Assembly: GCF_001648595.1 (NCBI RefSeq)
Contig: NZ_LBAW01000011.1
Location: 62,001 to 126,000 of the forward strand
Direction: 5' to 3'
From: Legionella bozemanae
Lineage (GTDB): Bacteria > Pseudomonadota > Gammaproteobacteria > Legionellales > Legionellaceae
DNA: 64,000 nt
The position numbers and the translations under genes were made by a program. The notes beneath the pieces were generated by a model. That model ran no database searches. It was not told the origin of the DNA and saw only the letters and a program-made list of their open reading frames with translations. This document shows, piece after piece, positions 10,184-19,850 of the stretch; positions within the stretch are counted from its first letter, which is position 1, and every line of letters starts with the position of its first letter.

Positions 10184-13100
10184 TTAACTACTATAGCTGA
10201 TTGTTTCTTTTTGAAAAGGAACTTTTGCATTACTTTTCGAACTTTTTACTGTAAATAAGGTTTGGTGATGAGAAATAGGGCTATGATTTTTTTCTAATGT
10301 ATGTGATTCACTGTCATTATCCAGGAGAGTTTGTAGCAAACAGTGGCTGCTTGAATGTGGAATGAGTTCATAACGCCTGGGATCTTTAGCGTAATATTCC
10401 ATATCATCTAAAGCCGTATGCAGTTTAAGATCATCTTTTGCAAATGCCCAATAATACAAATGACCGCGTTGACTTTCTATAAAGGATAATAAAATGTGTT
10501 TCATCGCGCTGGCTTGATTATCGATCCAGTTACAGAGTGTTGTAATTCCTTTTGCGCTAGCTGCAAATAAAATACCAAAAGAACTATCCCATACTTCACC
10601 GATGGTATATATAATACTGCCTAAAGCGTAGGCAAAAATGCGGCTTATAGGATCTAAAACAGTGAGTCCCACGCGGGTAGAGAAAGAAATAAAATCAAGA
10701 AAGGGTAAAACAAGAAGATTTTTTATTAATTGTAATAGCGGGATGCCTAGACCTCGAACACCATTAATACAAAGATTAAGGAATGGATTATTGGAAAAGT
10801 GTCCGAAGGGCCAGGTAAACCCATAAAGCGGTGATAATCTGAAATTGGTTATTAAATTGTCTGCTGGTGGTCTTGTTGAAAAGAAAAGTAATAATTCACC
10901 TATATCACTGATGTTACCAAAGAGTGCAAGTGTTTTAATGAGTAGATTCGTAATACCACGAAAGGGTACATGGATAAAAAGAGCGCTTACTTCGATAAGT
11001 GGGATGGTGAGTAGTGCCAAGGTAAAATCAGTGCAGGCTGATAAAATTTGTTTGCTGATGTTCTTGGCAAGTAATCCACTTTTTTGCCAACCCCTGATAA
11101 ACCCATCGTTAAATCCGTAATAATATCCTTCAATAAAAGGAGCAATGCACAGCTTCCCCAGGGTTACAAAGCTTTTACATAACCATTTACACGTCCCAAG
11201 AAACCAATCGTCACCTGGGTGCATAATGGTATCATAAATAGCTGCGCCCCCTTTTCCACCTAAAGCGGCATAATTGGTATAGGGAAAATCCCCCATTTCA
11301 CGTCCCAATGATGGAATGACTTTAGTTAAGCCGTACCCTAAACCAAGCGCTAATGAAGCAATAATGGCAATTTCTGCAGGATCTTCTTTAAGGATATTGA
11401 ATGCTTCAACAAAAAACTTATCCAGATTTCCTGCTGCTTGCACACCTTGCCAATAGGTCATCGATGCAGAAATCGCTTCAGAGAGGGTTCCATGGCTCAT
11501 CCAATGAGCTAATTTTTGTGTCGGTTCAATGCCTGCAATTAAACCGTGTAATTGTAATTTAGTTAAAATGGATTTAAGGAACTCGGGGGCAAGTACTGCA
11601 CCACCACCGTAAGCATAAGCGGCCAGTGCTAGAGTACCGATCAAGGGATTTTGTTCGCTTACATCAATAAAAAAACTGGCAATATGACGTATTATTCCCA
11701 AGATGCGATGAAATGGATTGTCATAAGCTGGCGGGCTTGGAGGATGATTGGGGCGAGCAATGACATAAGGACTGTTGCTAATTTGTTCTTTAATGAATTC
11801 TTCCAGGGTTTGTCCGTTAGCTAAAAGTCCTTTATTTTCCAAAGCCAATATCAGCGAGTTTCTTACTTTAGTGTAGTGCTTGTGTTTTTCTTTAAAATCG
11901 TCCTGTTTTGGAATATGGGTGTCATGTATATGGTTGAAAAAATCATGATGCACATTATGGATAATAAAGTGATGCATGCTTTTGTAGAATTTATGGAAAA
12001 ATCTGGGAATACGTGAAATAAACGCATTAAGTCTAAGGCTAACACGCTCTGGCAAGTAGAGGTGACGTTTGCTGATTTGTCCTAAAGTATATAAATCCTG
12101 TCCTTCGGGTAAAGGATAGAAGAGCTCATCGTGAACAAAATAGCGTAATTGTACTATTTTGTTTTCCTGTCTTATCAGGATGAGTTGCTCATTAGTGCTA
12201 ATTATCCAACTACCGGTGGGTAGTTTGCTGATCCTCTTTTTCGCTTTTTTTCTGTTATTTTCAAATATTGGTTCTTTGGAGCTATTTATAAGGCTCGCGA
12301 TCAAGGTTTTTAAATCTGGATAACCTTTTTGTGGAAATCCTTGCAGCCTGTAATAGGGGGTTATTTGGGTAATCGTGAGCCCATCTAAACGCGGCAGTAC
12401 TTCTGTTTTATGTTCTGGCTTGGTATCTATTGCAAGATAATTAATCCAATCATAGCCATCACGCCATAGCTTGTTAAAAAAAGCTGCAAGCTGTGCGAAT
12501 CGATTTGCTGGCACATTGCTCAAATTCGCGGCGGAAGGGAGTTTGTAATAGTTACAAATAACTCTTAAGGCATCATCCAAATCTTTGCTGTTATGCCCTA
12601 TGTGAAGTTCACTATCCCACACGAGGCAGGGTTGGGGTGCTTCATGGTTCTTGACGGTGCGACTAAAATCCATTTGATCTTGCCGTGACACAGGGTAGAC
12701 ACGGTTAAAAGCATAATGTTGTGCTGTTTTATGGGCTTCATAAAGAATATTTCCTAGAGAACCTTCAGATACAAGCGGAGAAGCTGCTAGCAAGCGATTC
12801 TGATCAGAATAGTGTCCTAAGATTTCAATCACTTCTTTTCTTAATGCTTCATGTCCTTCATGATCTTGGCTGGTTAATTGACGCTCTTTTTTTAACAGTT
12901 TTTTTAATGAATCAAGGCATTCATTAGTAATTTGCAATTTTTGTTCTTGTGTCGGAGTCAGTGGCTGTTTGTAACTCGTTGAACGTATTCTGTAGCGATG
13001 AACTTTACTTATGATATTCGCTACCAATGAAGAAGGGCGTTCTCCTGGCAGGAGTTGAATGAGAGCCGCCTGATGAGTAAATAACATGAGCTGTACGGTT

Positions 13101-13303
13101 TTTTTATCATGGTTGGCGATTAAGCGCAGCCTGTCGCCTCCCGGAAGGAGATATTCCATATCATAATGACCATACAGTACCGTCCCTGCTTCATAGCTGA
13201 ATGGGCTTCCTGTTATAGTAGGTAATGCTTGATGACTGAAAGGTGTAATAGTTAAGGGAACGATAATTTGTGTGTGACCGTTCGTCGTTACAAAATAAGA
13301 CAT
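10184..13303 (-). CDS. Large multi-pass membrane protein of unknown function, effector candidate
   Basis: No family recognised. The product is 1039 aa from the ATG at 13303, chosen because AAGGA lies 8 bases upstream; an in-frame ATG at 13378 lacks such a site. The first half is soluble and mixed. The second half holds several long hydrophobic stretches, for example PLIGTLALAAYAYGGGAV, AIIASLALGLGYGLTKVI, a TLALLTIPLIEVSAL segment, and LLQLIKNLLVLPFLDF. A polar tail ends in Ser-rich sequence (KETISYSS). No signal peptide or enzymatic motif was seen. It is convergent with nothing and divergent from era. Its size and layout suggest a Legionella-specific protein, possibly an effector acting on host membranes; that is inference. 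Confidence 0.7.
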   Translation of the reverse strand: MSYFVTTNGHTQIIVPLTITPFSHQALPTITGSPFSYEAGTVLYGHYDMEYLLPGGDRLRLIANHDKKTVQLMLFTHQAALIQLLPGERPSSLVANIISKVHRYRIRSTSYKQPLTPTQEQKLQITNECLDSLKKLLKKERQLTSQDHEGHEALRKEVIEILGHYSDQNRLLAASPLVSEGSLGNILYEAHKTAQHYAFNRVYPVSRQDQMDFSRTVKNHEAPQPCLVWDSELHIGHNSKDLDDALRVICNYYKLPSAANLSNVPANRFAQLAAFFNKLWRDGYDWINYLAIDTKPEHKTEVLPRLDGLTITQITPYYRLQGFPQKGYPDLKTLIASLINSSKEPIFENNRKKAKKRISKLPTGSWIISTNEQLILIRQENKIVQLRYFVHDELFYPLPEGQDLYTLGQISKRHLYLPERVSLRLNAFISRIPRFFHKFYKSMHHFIIHNVHHDFFNHIHDTHIPKQDDFKEKHKHYTKVRNSLILALENKGLLANGQTLEEFIKEQISNSPYVIARPNHPPSPPAYDNPFHRILGIIRHIASFFIDVSEQNPLIGTLALAAYAYGGGAVLAPEFLKSILTKLQLHGLIAGIEPTQKLAHWMSHGTLSEAISASMTYWQGVQAAGNLDKFFVEAFNILKEDPAEIAIIASLALGLGYGLTKVIPSLGREMGDFPYTNYAALGGKGGAAIYDTIMHPGDDWFLGTCKWLCKSFVTLGKLCIAPFIEGYYYGFNDGFIRGWQKSGLLAKNISKQILSACTDFTLALLTIPLIEVSALFIHVPFRGITNLLIKTLALFGNISDIGELLLFFSTRPPADNLITNFRLSPLYGFTWPFGHFSNNPFLNLCINGVRGLGIPLLQLIKNLLVLPFLDFISFSTRVGLTVLDPISRIFAYALGSIIYTIGEVWDSSFGILFAASAKGITTLCNWIDNQASAMKHILLSFIESQRGHLYYWAFAKDDLKLHTALDDMEYYAKDPRRYELIPHSSSHCLLQTLLDNDSESHTLEKNHSPISHHQTLFTVKSSKSNAKVPFQKETISYSS

Positions 13304-13439
13304 AGGAACCATCCTTTGTTCACATACTGCACAGGATACTTGGTTTTTTAGTGAAATATCAAGTAGGAACAGATACAAACCTAGAAATTTTATAGCGTCA
13401 CTGATAAAATGTTTTAAAAATAAACAGGAATCTATTTTA

Positions 13440-14324
13440 ATGACTAGTTATTGTGGTTATATTGCTTTAGTTGGTAGACCTAATGTAGGTAAATCAACCC
13501 TCCTTAATTGTATTTTGCAGCAAAAAGTGAGCATAACCTCCAGAAAGCCACAAACAACCCGACACAGTATTTTAGGGATACGTACTGAAGGTGAGTACCA
13601 ATTTGTTTATGTAGACACACCCGGGATTCACCAAGGAAATAAAAAAGCAATGAACCGCATGATGAATAAAACTGCGATTAGTGTATTGCGCGATGTTGAT
13701 GTGATTGCTTTTTTGGTTGATGGGACTCATTGGGAAGAAGAGGATGAGTACGTTTTGAATTTAGTAAAACAAGCCAAAGTGCCGAGTATTTTGGTAATCA
13801 ATAAAGTGGATAAAATTGATGATAAAGCTCAGTTGTTACCTTGGATAGAGCAAATAAGTCAAGAGCATGAATTTAATGCGATTATTCCTATATCGGCAAA
13901 AACAGGGGTGCAGGTCGATGAATTGCAAGAAAAATTACAGAATTATTTGCCTGAGGGACCTCATTTATTTCCAGATGATCAATTGACCGATCGGCCCATA
14001 AAATTTTTATGTGCGGAATTATTGCGTGAAAAAATTTTCCGCTTTTGCGGACAAGAATTACCTTATTCTGTTACTGTAGATATTGAGTCATTTAAAGATG
14101 AAGGCACGCTTGTGCGTATTCATGCATTGATTTTTGTGGATAAAGACAATCATAAGCGAATGATTATTGGTGATAAAGGACAAAAATTAAAGGAAATGGC
14201 AACAACTGCACGGATAGACATGGAAAAACTTTTAGGTAAGAAAGTATTCTTGCAATGCTGGTGTAAGGTAAAATCCGGCTGGTCAGATGACGAGCGTATA
14301 TTAAAACAATTAGGCTATGATTAG
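13440..14324 (+). CDS. era: GTPase Era
   Basis: Essential GTPase that binds the 3' end of 16S rRNA and helps 30S assembly at the inner membrane. Motifs: G1 GRPNVGKST (12-20), G3 DTPGIH (59-64), G4 NKVD (121-124), G5-like ISAKTG, then a C-terminal KH domain with the GDKGQKLKEMA loop. Length 294 aa is standard. In E. coli, rnc lies just upstream; here the upstream neighbour is a divergent membrane protein, so era has its own promoter. It overlaps recO by 8 bases. Confidence 0.98.
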   Translation: MTSYCGYIALVGRPNVGKSTLLNCILQQKVSITSRKPQTTRHSILGIRTEGEYQFVYVDTPGIHQGNKKAMNRMMNKTAISVLRDVDVIAFLVDGTHWEEEDEYVLNLVKQAKVPSILVINKVDKIDDKAQLLPWIEQISQEHEFNAIIPISAKTGVQVDELQEKLQNYLPEGPHLFPDDQLTDRPIKFLCAELLREKIFRFCGQELPYSVTVDIESFKDEGTLVRIHALIFVDKDNHKRMIIGDKGQKLKEMATTARIDMEKLLGKKVFLQCWCKVKSGWSDDERILKQLGYD

Positions 14325-15006
14325 GACAATAGAGGCTTGGGTTTTACACAAGCAATGGTCTGGAGATACGAGTGCTCGCGTCAGTTTTTTTACGCGTGAG
14401 TTAGGTGTGGTTCAATGTCTTTCCAGAGGCGGCCGTACACCTAAAAAGCAAGCTCTTTTACAACCTTTTACTCCTTTGTGGGTAAATCTTGCTGAACGTC
14501 ATGAGCGATATTATACGCAATCTATTGAAAGTATTGTGCCCACGCTTCAACTTACAGGCGGCTCACTTTTTGCAGGTTTATATGTAAATGAAATTCTTTA
14601 TTATGCACTAAGCCCCAATTATCTCGACACGGCATTATTCGATGCTTATTTGTTTACTTTAAATAATCTCGCATCAGCAAAAGAGAGATTAGTGATAGAA
14701 GCATTGTTAAGGCGTTTTGAGTGGACTTTATTGCATGCATGCGGCTATTCCTTTTCATTGACACACGAAGCAAGAACAGCAAATCTGATTGTTGCAGACT
14801 TACGTTATCAATTTGTTGCAGGTGAAGGATTTATTATACATAGCAGGGGAATTCCTGGGGCACATATTCTTGCTTTGGCACAAGATAATTTAAATGAAGC
14901 CTCTTACCTTAAATCAGCAAAAATAATTATGCGTCAAGCAATTGATCATCTTCTAGGTGGTCGTGAGATTAAGACAAGGGCTTTATATTGTGCAGAAATA
15001 AAATAG
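14317..15006 (+). CDS. recO: DNA repair protein RecO
   Basis: RecFOR-pathway protein that helps load RecA onto SSB-coated DNA. The N-terminal OB-fold is visible (EAWVLHKQWSGDTSARVSFF, then VQCLSRGGRTPKK), followed by the helical domain with LYVNEILYYALS and LRRFEWTLLHACGYS. Length 229 aa is typical. The start lies 8 bases inside era, as in the common era-recO gene order. No zinc-binding cysteine cluster is evident, as in other gammaproteobacterial RecO. Confidence 0.95.
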   Translation: MIRTIEAWVLHKQWSGDTSARVSFFTRELGVVQCLSRGGRTPKKQALLQPFTPLWVNLAERHERYYTQSIESIVPTLQLTGGSLFAGLYVNEILYYALSPNYLDTALFDAYLFTLNNLASAKERLVIEALLRRFEWTLLHACGYSFSLTHEARTANLIVADLRYQFVAGEGFIIHSRGIPGAHILALAQDNLNEASYLKSAKIIMRQAIDHLLGGREIKTRALYCAEIK

Positions 15007-15023
15007 GTTTGTTAACAATTCTA

Positions 15024-15062
15024 CCATTTTGGCTCAATTTAGCGAATTGGTAACAGACCCTA
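15024..15062. repeat. Dispersed repeat family B, copy 1
   Basis: CCATTTTGGCTCAATTTAGC followed by GAATTGGTAACAGACCCTA, in the recO-pdxJ gap. Related copies occur at 34358-34395, 43070-43106 and 47558-47595 in this window, always at or near gene ends. Confidence 0.7.
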
Positions 15063-15199
15063 AATAGTTTTAAGGGTCGAGTCTACAATATTAAATGGTG
15101 TGCTGCACTGAACACGTATAACGCATATATATGTTTTCAAGCAACTTGAGTTTAGGCCATGATGGACTTTATACTCTTTATTTTATTGTAAGGTGTAAA

Positions 15200-15946
15200 A
15201 TGAATAAGCCAATACTATTGGGTGTTAATATTGATCATATAGCTACCGTACGCCAGGCAAGAGGAACTCGTTATCCTGATCCTGTTCAGGCTGCAATGGA
15301 TGCGGAAGAGGCAGGAGCTGACGGTATTACTTTGCATATGAGAGAAGATTTACGACATATCCAGGCTCGTGATGTCCGTTTGATGAAACAAGTACTACAA
15401 ACGCGAATGAATCTTGAATTAGCAGTGACCGATGCAATGCTGGATTTTGCAGAAGAAATAGCACCCGAGCATACTTGTTTAGTTCCAGAAAAACGCGAAG
15501 AATTAACTACTGAAGGCGGACTGGATGTGATCACACACCAGAAGTCGGTAGAGCATGCGGTAAGGCGTTTGCAGACTATGGGTAGTGAGGTTTCTTTATT
15601 TATTGATCCAGATCATGAGCAGATTAAAGCTGCAGCAGATATTGGCGCCCCTGTAATTGAATTGCACACAGGGTGTTATGCTGATGCTGTCAATGTGGAA
15701 CAGCAACAACATGAATTGGCACGAATAAAGCATGCCGCTGAATATGCAGCGAGTTTAAATTTGATTGTCAATGCAGGCCATGGCCTTAATTACCATAATG
15801 TATACTCTATAGCGTCTATAAAAGAATTACATGAACTTAACATAGGCCATGCGATTATTGCCCGAGCTTTATTTTGTGGTATGAAAGAGGCAGTAAGACA
15901 CATGCGCCAACTAATGCAGGAAGCAAGACTTTATGTCAACATCTGA
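15200..15946 (+). CDS. pdxJ: Pyridoxine 5'-phosphate synthase
   Basis: Condenses 3-amino-2-oxopropyl phosphate (1-amino-acetone 3-phosphate) with 1-deoxyxylulose 5-phosphate to make pyridoxine phosphate. Family signatures: [20 protein letters not shown] at the N-terminus, [48 protein letters not shown] and NAGHGLNY. The ATG at 15200 follows AAGGTG by about 4 bases and gives the usual 248-aa protein; a longer frame from 15131 would add a non-conserved extension. It overlaps korA by 14 bases, whereas E. coli pdxJ is followed by acpS. Confidence 0.96.
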   Translation: MNKPILLGVNIDHIATVRQARGTRYPDPVQAAMDAEEAGADGITLHMREDLRHIQARDVRLMKQVLQTRMNLELAVTDAMLDFAEEIAPEHTCLVPEKREELTTEGGLDVITHQKSVEHAVRRLQTMGSEVSLFIDPDHEQIKAAADIGAPVIELHTGCYADAVNVEQQQHELARIKHAAEYAASLNLIVNAGHGLNYHNVYSIASIKELHELNIGHAIIARALFCGMKEAVRHMRQLMQEARLYVNI

Positions 15947-17750
15947 CGTGATTGTTATTCGTATTACTGGAGACTCAGGAGACGGCGTTCAATTGGTGGG
16001 CGAGCAACTCACCATTAGCGCGGCACTTACTGGTCGTGATGTACGTACTTTACCAGATTTTCCTGCCGAAATTCGGGCTCCTGCGGGCACTGTGGCTGGG
16101 GTTTCCGGTTTTCAATTGGCGATGGCTGAACATGCTATTTTTACGGCAGGTGAATCGTTGGATGTATTGGTTGCTTTAAATCCAGCGGCATTAAAAAACT
16201 CCTTACAACATCTAAATCAAGGCGGTTTGTTAATTATTAATGAAGACAGTTATCAGGAGAAAGATTGGCAAAAGGCAGGAATGGATAAGTGCTTTCTCGA
16301 TAATTGTGCTGAGCATTACCAAATTGTTTCATTTCCTTTAATTACCCAAACATTGCAGGCAGTATCTTCGCTTGAATTGACTAAACCACAAGCTACCAAG
16401 ACTAAAAACTTTTATGTTTTGGGTTTAGTACTCTGGTTATTTGATTTGCCAACGGCAGCATGTGAAGCGTTCATTGCTAAAAAATTCAAAACGAATGCTG
16501 TTGTTGCCAAAGCCAATCAATTGGCATTATTAGCTGGATACAATTATGCCATGACTTTAGAGTTAACGCGCCGTGACTATATGTTAGGCGAGGTTAATCG
16601 GGATGTAGGGGAATATCGACAAATTACAGGTGTAGAAGCAGTAGGTTTAGCACTAGCTACATTGGCTACTTCGCTACAAATACCTATGTTGGTTTCGGGT
16701 TATCCGATTACTCCTTCTTCAGCGATACTGCATGAATGTGCGCGATTATCTGATTTTGGGGTACAATTACTCCAAGCAGAAGATGAAATTGCTGCAATTT
16801 GTGCTTGCATTGGAGCTGCATACGGAGGAAGACTGGCTTTAACTACAACTTCGGGACCGGGGCTGGATCTAAAAAGTGAAAGTCTTGGTCTGGCTGTAGT
16901 AGCTGAACTCCCTTTAGTCTTACTTGATGTTCAACGCGCAGGAGCTTCCACAGGATTACCAACGAAAACAAGCCAAAGTGATTTACGTCAGGCGCTTTAT
17001 GGACGCCATGGCGAAGCACCATTGCCTGTATTAGCAGCACAATCTGCTGCAGATTGCTTTAATACGGTTTTAGAAGCATTTTATTTGGCTGTTAAATATA
17101 TGACCCCGGTGATTGTTTTGCTGGATGCTTATCTAGCAAATGCTGCTGAACCTTGGAAGATACCTGATGTAAGCTCTTTAAAACTGCCTCAAATTGAATT
17201 TAACCGTTTTCCAAAACCATTCACTCGTGACGAGTTTTTAAGTCGAAGCTGGAATAGACCAGGTACTCCAGGGTATATTCATCAATTAGGAGGCTTAGAA
17301 AAACAAGGCGAAGACGGCCGTGTAAGCTATGATGCTGAAAATCATCAAAAAATGGTTCACTTACGCCAGCAAAAAATCGATGGAATTGCACGAGAATATG
17401 GACCTTTAGTAATTGAAGGCGATGTTAATACGTCAATCATTTTAATGGGTTGGGGAAGTACTTATGGCAGCTTAAAATCAGCAGTTTCGCAATGCTTGGA
17501 GCAAGGATTAGCAATTGCTTATGTGCATTTACGTCATTTACATCCTTTACCAAATGATTTAGGTGATATTTTAAAAAAATACGATAGAGTATTGGTTGCT
17601 GAGTTAAATTCAGGACAATTATGCCAAATTATCCGTGCCACCTATTTGGTTGATGCACAGGTGGTTGGCCAATCAAATGGTCAGCCTTTTACTGTCAGTC
17701 ATCTGATGAATACTATAAAAGCGGAAGCCAATTATGAACAACAATTATAA
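15933..17750 (+). CDS. korA: 2-oxoacid:acceptor oxidoreductase, fused gamma-alpha subunit
   Basis: Large subunit of a 2-oxoglutarate:ferredoxin-type oxidoreductase, which oxidatively decarboxylates a 2-oxoacid to acyl-CoA. The N-terminal ~190 residues are the gamma domain ([37 protein letters not shown]). Residues from about 205 form the alpha (pyrimidine-binding) domain ([49 protein letters not shown]). Length 605 aa fits the gamma-alpha fusion of the two-subunit, aerobic-type enzymes. The start lies inside pdxJ, and the end overlaps korB by 17 bases. Substrate choice (2-oxoglutarate rather than pyruvate) is inferred from similarity only. Confidence 0.9.
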   Translation: MSTSDVIVIRITGDSGDGVQLVGEQLTISAALTGRDVRTLPDFPAEIRAPAGTVAGVSGFQLAMAEHAIFTAGESLDVLVALNPAALKNSLQHLNQGGLLIINEDSYQEKDWQKAGMDKCFLDNCAEHYQIVSFPLITQTLQAVSSLELTKPQATKTKNFYVLGLVLWLFDLPTAACEAFIAKKFKTNAVVAKANQLALLAGYNYAMTLELTRRDYMLGEVNRDVGEYRQITGVEAVGLALATLATSLQIPMLVSGYPITPSSAILHECARLSDFGVQLLQAEDEIAAICACIGAAYGGRLALTTTSGPGLDLKSESLGLAVVAELPLVLLDVQRAGASTGLPTKTSQSDLRQALYGRHGEAPLPVLAAQSAADCFNTVLEAFYLAVKYMTPVIVLLDAYLANAAEPWKIPDVSSLKLPQIEFNRFPKPFTRDEFLSRSWNRPGTPGYIHQLGGLEKQGEDGRVSYDAENHQKMVHLRQQKIDGIAREYGPLVIEGDVNTSIILMGWGSTYGSLKSAVSQCLEQGLAIAYVHLRHLHPLPNDLGDILKKYDRVLVAELNSGQLCQIIRATYLVDAQVVGQSNGQPFTVSHLMNTIKAEANYEQQL

Positions 17751-18702
17751 GCGCGAAGATTTTGCCAATGCTAATGAAGTTCGTTGGTGCCCTGGTTGTG
17801 GTGATTATGCCATTTTGATGGCGTTACAAAAAATGCTGCCTGATTTGGGGCTACCACCAGAACAGCATGTTTTTATTTCCGGAATAGGTTGTGCTGGACG
17901 GCTGCCTTATTATATGAATACTTATGGTTTTCATACCATTCATGGTCGAGCTACTGCAGTTGCAACAGGATTAAAAGCGCTTCGCGAGGATCTATGTGTT
18001 TGGGTAATTACCGGAGATGGCGATGCTTTAAGCATTGGCGGCAATCATCTGATTCATATTTTACGTCGTAATGTAAATGTTAATATTTTGTTATTTAATA
18101 ATCAGGTCTATGGCTTAACTAAAGGACAATTCTCACCAACATCACAAAAAGGTCAAGTGACAAAAACATCTCCTAAGGGAGTAGCTAATGAACCTGTGAA
18201 CCCACTTACTTTAGCTCTAGCTGCGGGCGCTAGCTTTGTAGCTCGGGCTGTAGACAAAGATCCCCTTCATTTGGGAACTATATTAAAGAAAGCACAAGAG
18301 CATCAGGGCTGTTCTTTTGTAGAAATTTATCAGGATTGTAATATTTTTAATCATGGTGCTTTTGATGAGTTTGCGCTTAAAAGTAATCGGGCTGAGAATA
18401 CTGTGATATTGGAAGAAGGCCAACCTTTACTCTATGGTTCGCAAAAAGAGAAAGCATTGCACATAAAAGAAGGGCAATTCGCCAGTGTTTCAGCAGAGGA
18501 AAAAGGTATTTATCATCATAGCCCAAGTGATTTTGTTGCTGCGATGCGCCTTGCCTCTCTATCTTTTCCTGCATACCCAGTGCCTTTGGGCGTTTATTAT
18601 CAAAAAACTCGGGACTTGTTTGCTTTGCCACAAGAGGTAAAAAAAACCGTAAATGACTTACCTGAACTATTCAAGGCAAAAGCCACTTGGCAACAAAGTT
18701 AA
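17734..18702 (+). CDS. korB: 2-oxoacid:acceptor oxidoreductase, beta subunit
   Basis: Thiamine-diphosphate-binding partner of the preceding korA product. The CPGCGDY motif sits at residues 19-25. The ThDP/Mg site reads GDGDALSIGGNHLIHILRRN, followed by NNQVYGLTKGQFSPTS. Length 322 aa is typical. No 4Fe-4S ferredoxin domain is present beyond the conserved cysteines (CPGCG, SGIGCAGR), as in the small KorB type. Tight overlap with korA indicates co-translation. An unknown ferredoxin or other acceptor must be encoded elsewhere. Confidence 0.92.
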   Translation: MNNNYKREDFANANEVRWCPGCGDYAILMALQKMLPDLGLPPEQHVFISGIGCAGRLPYYMNTYGFHTIHGRATAVATGLKALREDLCVWVITGDGDALSIGGNHLIHILRRNVNVNILLFNNQVYGLTKGQFSPTSQKGQVTKTSPKGVANEPVNPLTLALAAGASFVARAVDKDPLHLGTILKKAQEHQGCSFVEIYQDCNIFNHGAFDEFALKSNRAENTVILEEGQPLLYGSQKEKALHIKEGQFASVSAEEKGIYHHSPSDFVAAMRLASLSFPAYPVPLGVYYQKTRDLFALPQEVKKTVNDLPELFKAKATWQQS

Positions 18703-18714
18703 GCTTTGTAGCTC

Positions 18715-18798
18715 GTAGCCTGGGTGGAGCGAAGCGCAACCCGGGTTTTCCTTGCCGCTGATTTCCCGGGTTACGGCTTGCGCCTTCACCCAGGCTCC
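18715..18798. repeat. Palindromic dispersed repeat family A, copy 1
   Basis: Begins GTAGCCTGGGTGGAGCGAAG and ends CGCCTTCACCCAGGCTC, with two internal CCCGGGTT motifs. It lies just after korB. The inverted ends can fold into a long hairpin that could also act as a transcription terminator between the convergent korB and AraC-type genes. Confidence 0.8.
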
Positions 18799-18868
18799 CT
18801 TTTTAAACCAATATCATAAAAAGTTTATTTTAATAACAGCCAACACTCTGTAAGCAGCTCTGTCTCAG

Positions 18869-19672
18869 CTACTTCATGATCAAAGTTGTAATAGCAAAAA
18901 TACAGGGTAAATCACCCAGTTGTTCGCCTGAATTAGGCAACCAATCACGATATAAACCATAGACTGTGTCTCCAATGCTATCACGTGAGCCTTTATGCAC
19001 TGTTACAGCATAACGTCCTGCAGGTAGGTGTTTTTCAATGATACTACCTTCGAGTTTTATTTGTTCTGGTACGGTAATCCCTAAGTCAAAACGAAAATCT
19101 ACAGGGTCAGTTGTTTTTGGATCGTCATAAGCAAAGCCAAAAGCTTCCCCTGCTTTCGGTTTTAAGTTCATTGATTGAGACTTTGCCCAATGAATTAACT
19201 TATTGACACTGTCACCTAATTTTTCAGGTGCACCTCGATGTTCAAATACCGCCAAACGTCTGGCTGGTATATCTTTTATCAATACATTCATGATGATGTT
19301 ACCTTGTTTTGGCAAATAATACGGTGGGTTTTCCCAAAAACTCCAATTTGAGTGCACTCTAAATTCACTTGGATTCATACCACAAGCTTGTTTAAATACA
19401 CGAGTAAAAGCCTCATGGGATTCAAATCCCGCATTTATTGCAATTTCGATAATGGTTTTATCTTTATCAACAACTAACTGATGGGCCGCTCGTTTTAAAC
19501 GAAGCCAACGAATATATTGTTGTAGCGATAGTCCTGTATAAGCAGTAAATAAACGATGAAAATGGTATTTTGAAAAGCAGGCAATAGTACTTAATTGAGT
19601 TAAATCAAGCTTTTCATCAAGATGTTTGCCAATAAACTCAATTACTTTTTCTAATTGGTACTTATAATTCAT
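18869..19672 (-). CDS. AraC-family transcriptional regulator with GyrI-like ligand-binding domain
   Basis: N-terminal AraC/XylS double helix-turn-helix: CFSKYHFHRLFTAYTGLSLQ, then IEIAINAGFESHEAFTRVFK and MNPSEFR. From about residue 125 a GyrI-like/BacR effector-binding domain follows (NVLIKDIPARRLAVFEHRG; FGFAYDDPKTT; LPAGRYAVTVHKG). The architecture is that of SbmC/Rob-type regulators that sense small drugs or metabolites. Length 267 aa is normal. It is monocistronic, between repeat A copy 1 and the Bax-inhibitor gene. Target genes cannot be told from sequence. Confidence 0.9.
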   Translation of the reverse strand: MNYKYQLEKVIEFIGKHLDEKLDLTQLSTIACFSKYHFHRLFTAYTGLSLQQYIRWLRLKRAAHQLVVDKDKTIIEIAINAGFESHEAFTRVFKQACGMNPSEFRVHSNWSFWENPPYYLPKQGNIIMNVLIKDIPARRLAVFEHRGAPEKLGDSVNKLIHWAKSQSMNLKPKAGEAFGFAYDDPKTTDPVDFRFDLGITVPEQIKLEGSIIEKHLPAGRYAVTVHKGSRDSIGDTVYGLYRDWLPNSGEQLGDLPCIFAITTLIMK

Positions 19673-19798
19673 GCTTTCCTCAAGGCCATCAACTTATTTA
19701 CACAAAACCATATTATCGTATTTATGGAAGAATGCTTTGACCATTTTTGCTAATCTTAATTGAATCTTGATGGCTTTCCGGTAATGCAGCGTGAACGC

Positions 19799-19831
19799 TT
19801 AAAAAAATCCCGGCAATAACTAACCGGGATT
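19799..19831 (-). terminator. Rho-independent terminator of the Bax-inhibitor-like gene
   Basis: On the minus strand AATCCCGG ... CCGGGATT forms an 8-bp stem with a 10-base loop and is followed directly by a run of Ts. It starts about 20 bases past the stop codon at 19851, the textbook form. Confidence 0.85.
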
Positions 19832-19850
19832 TAGGTAGAGGAGAATGATA

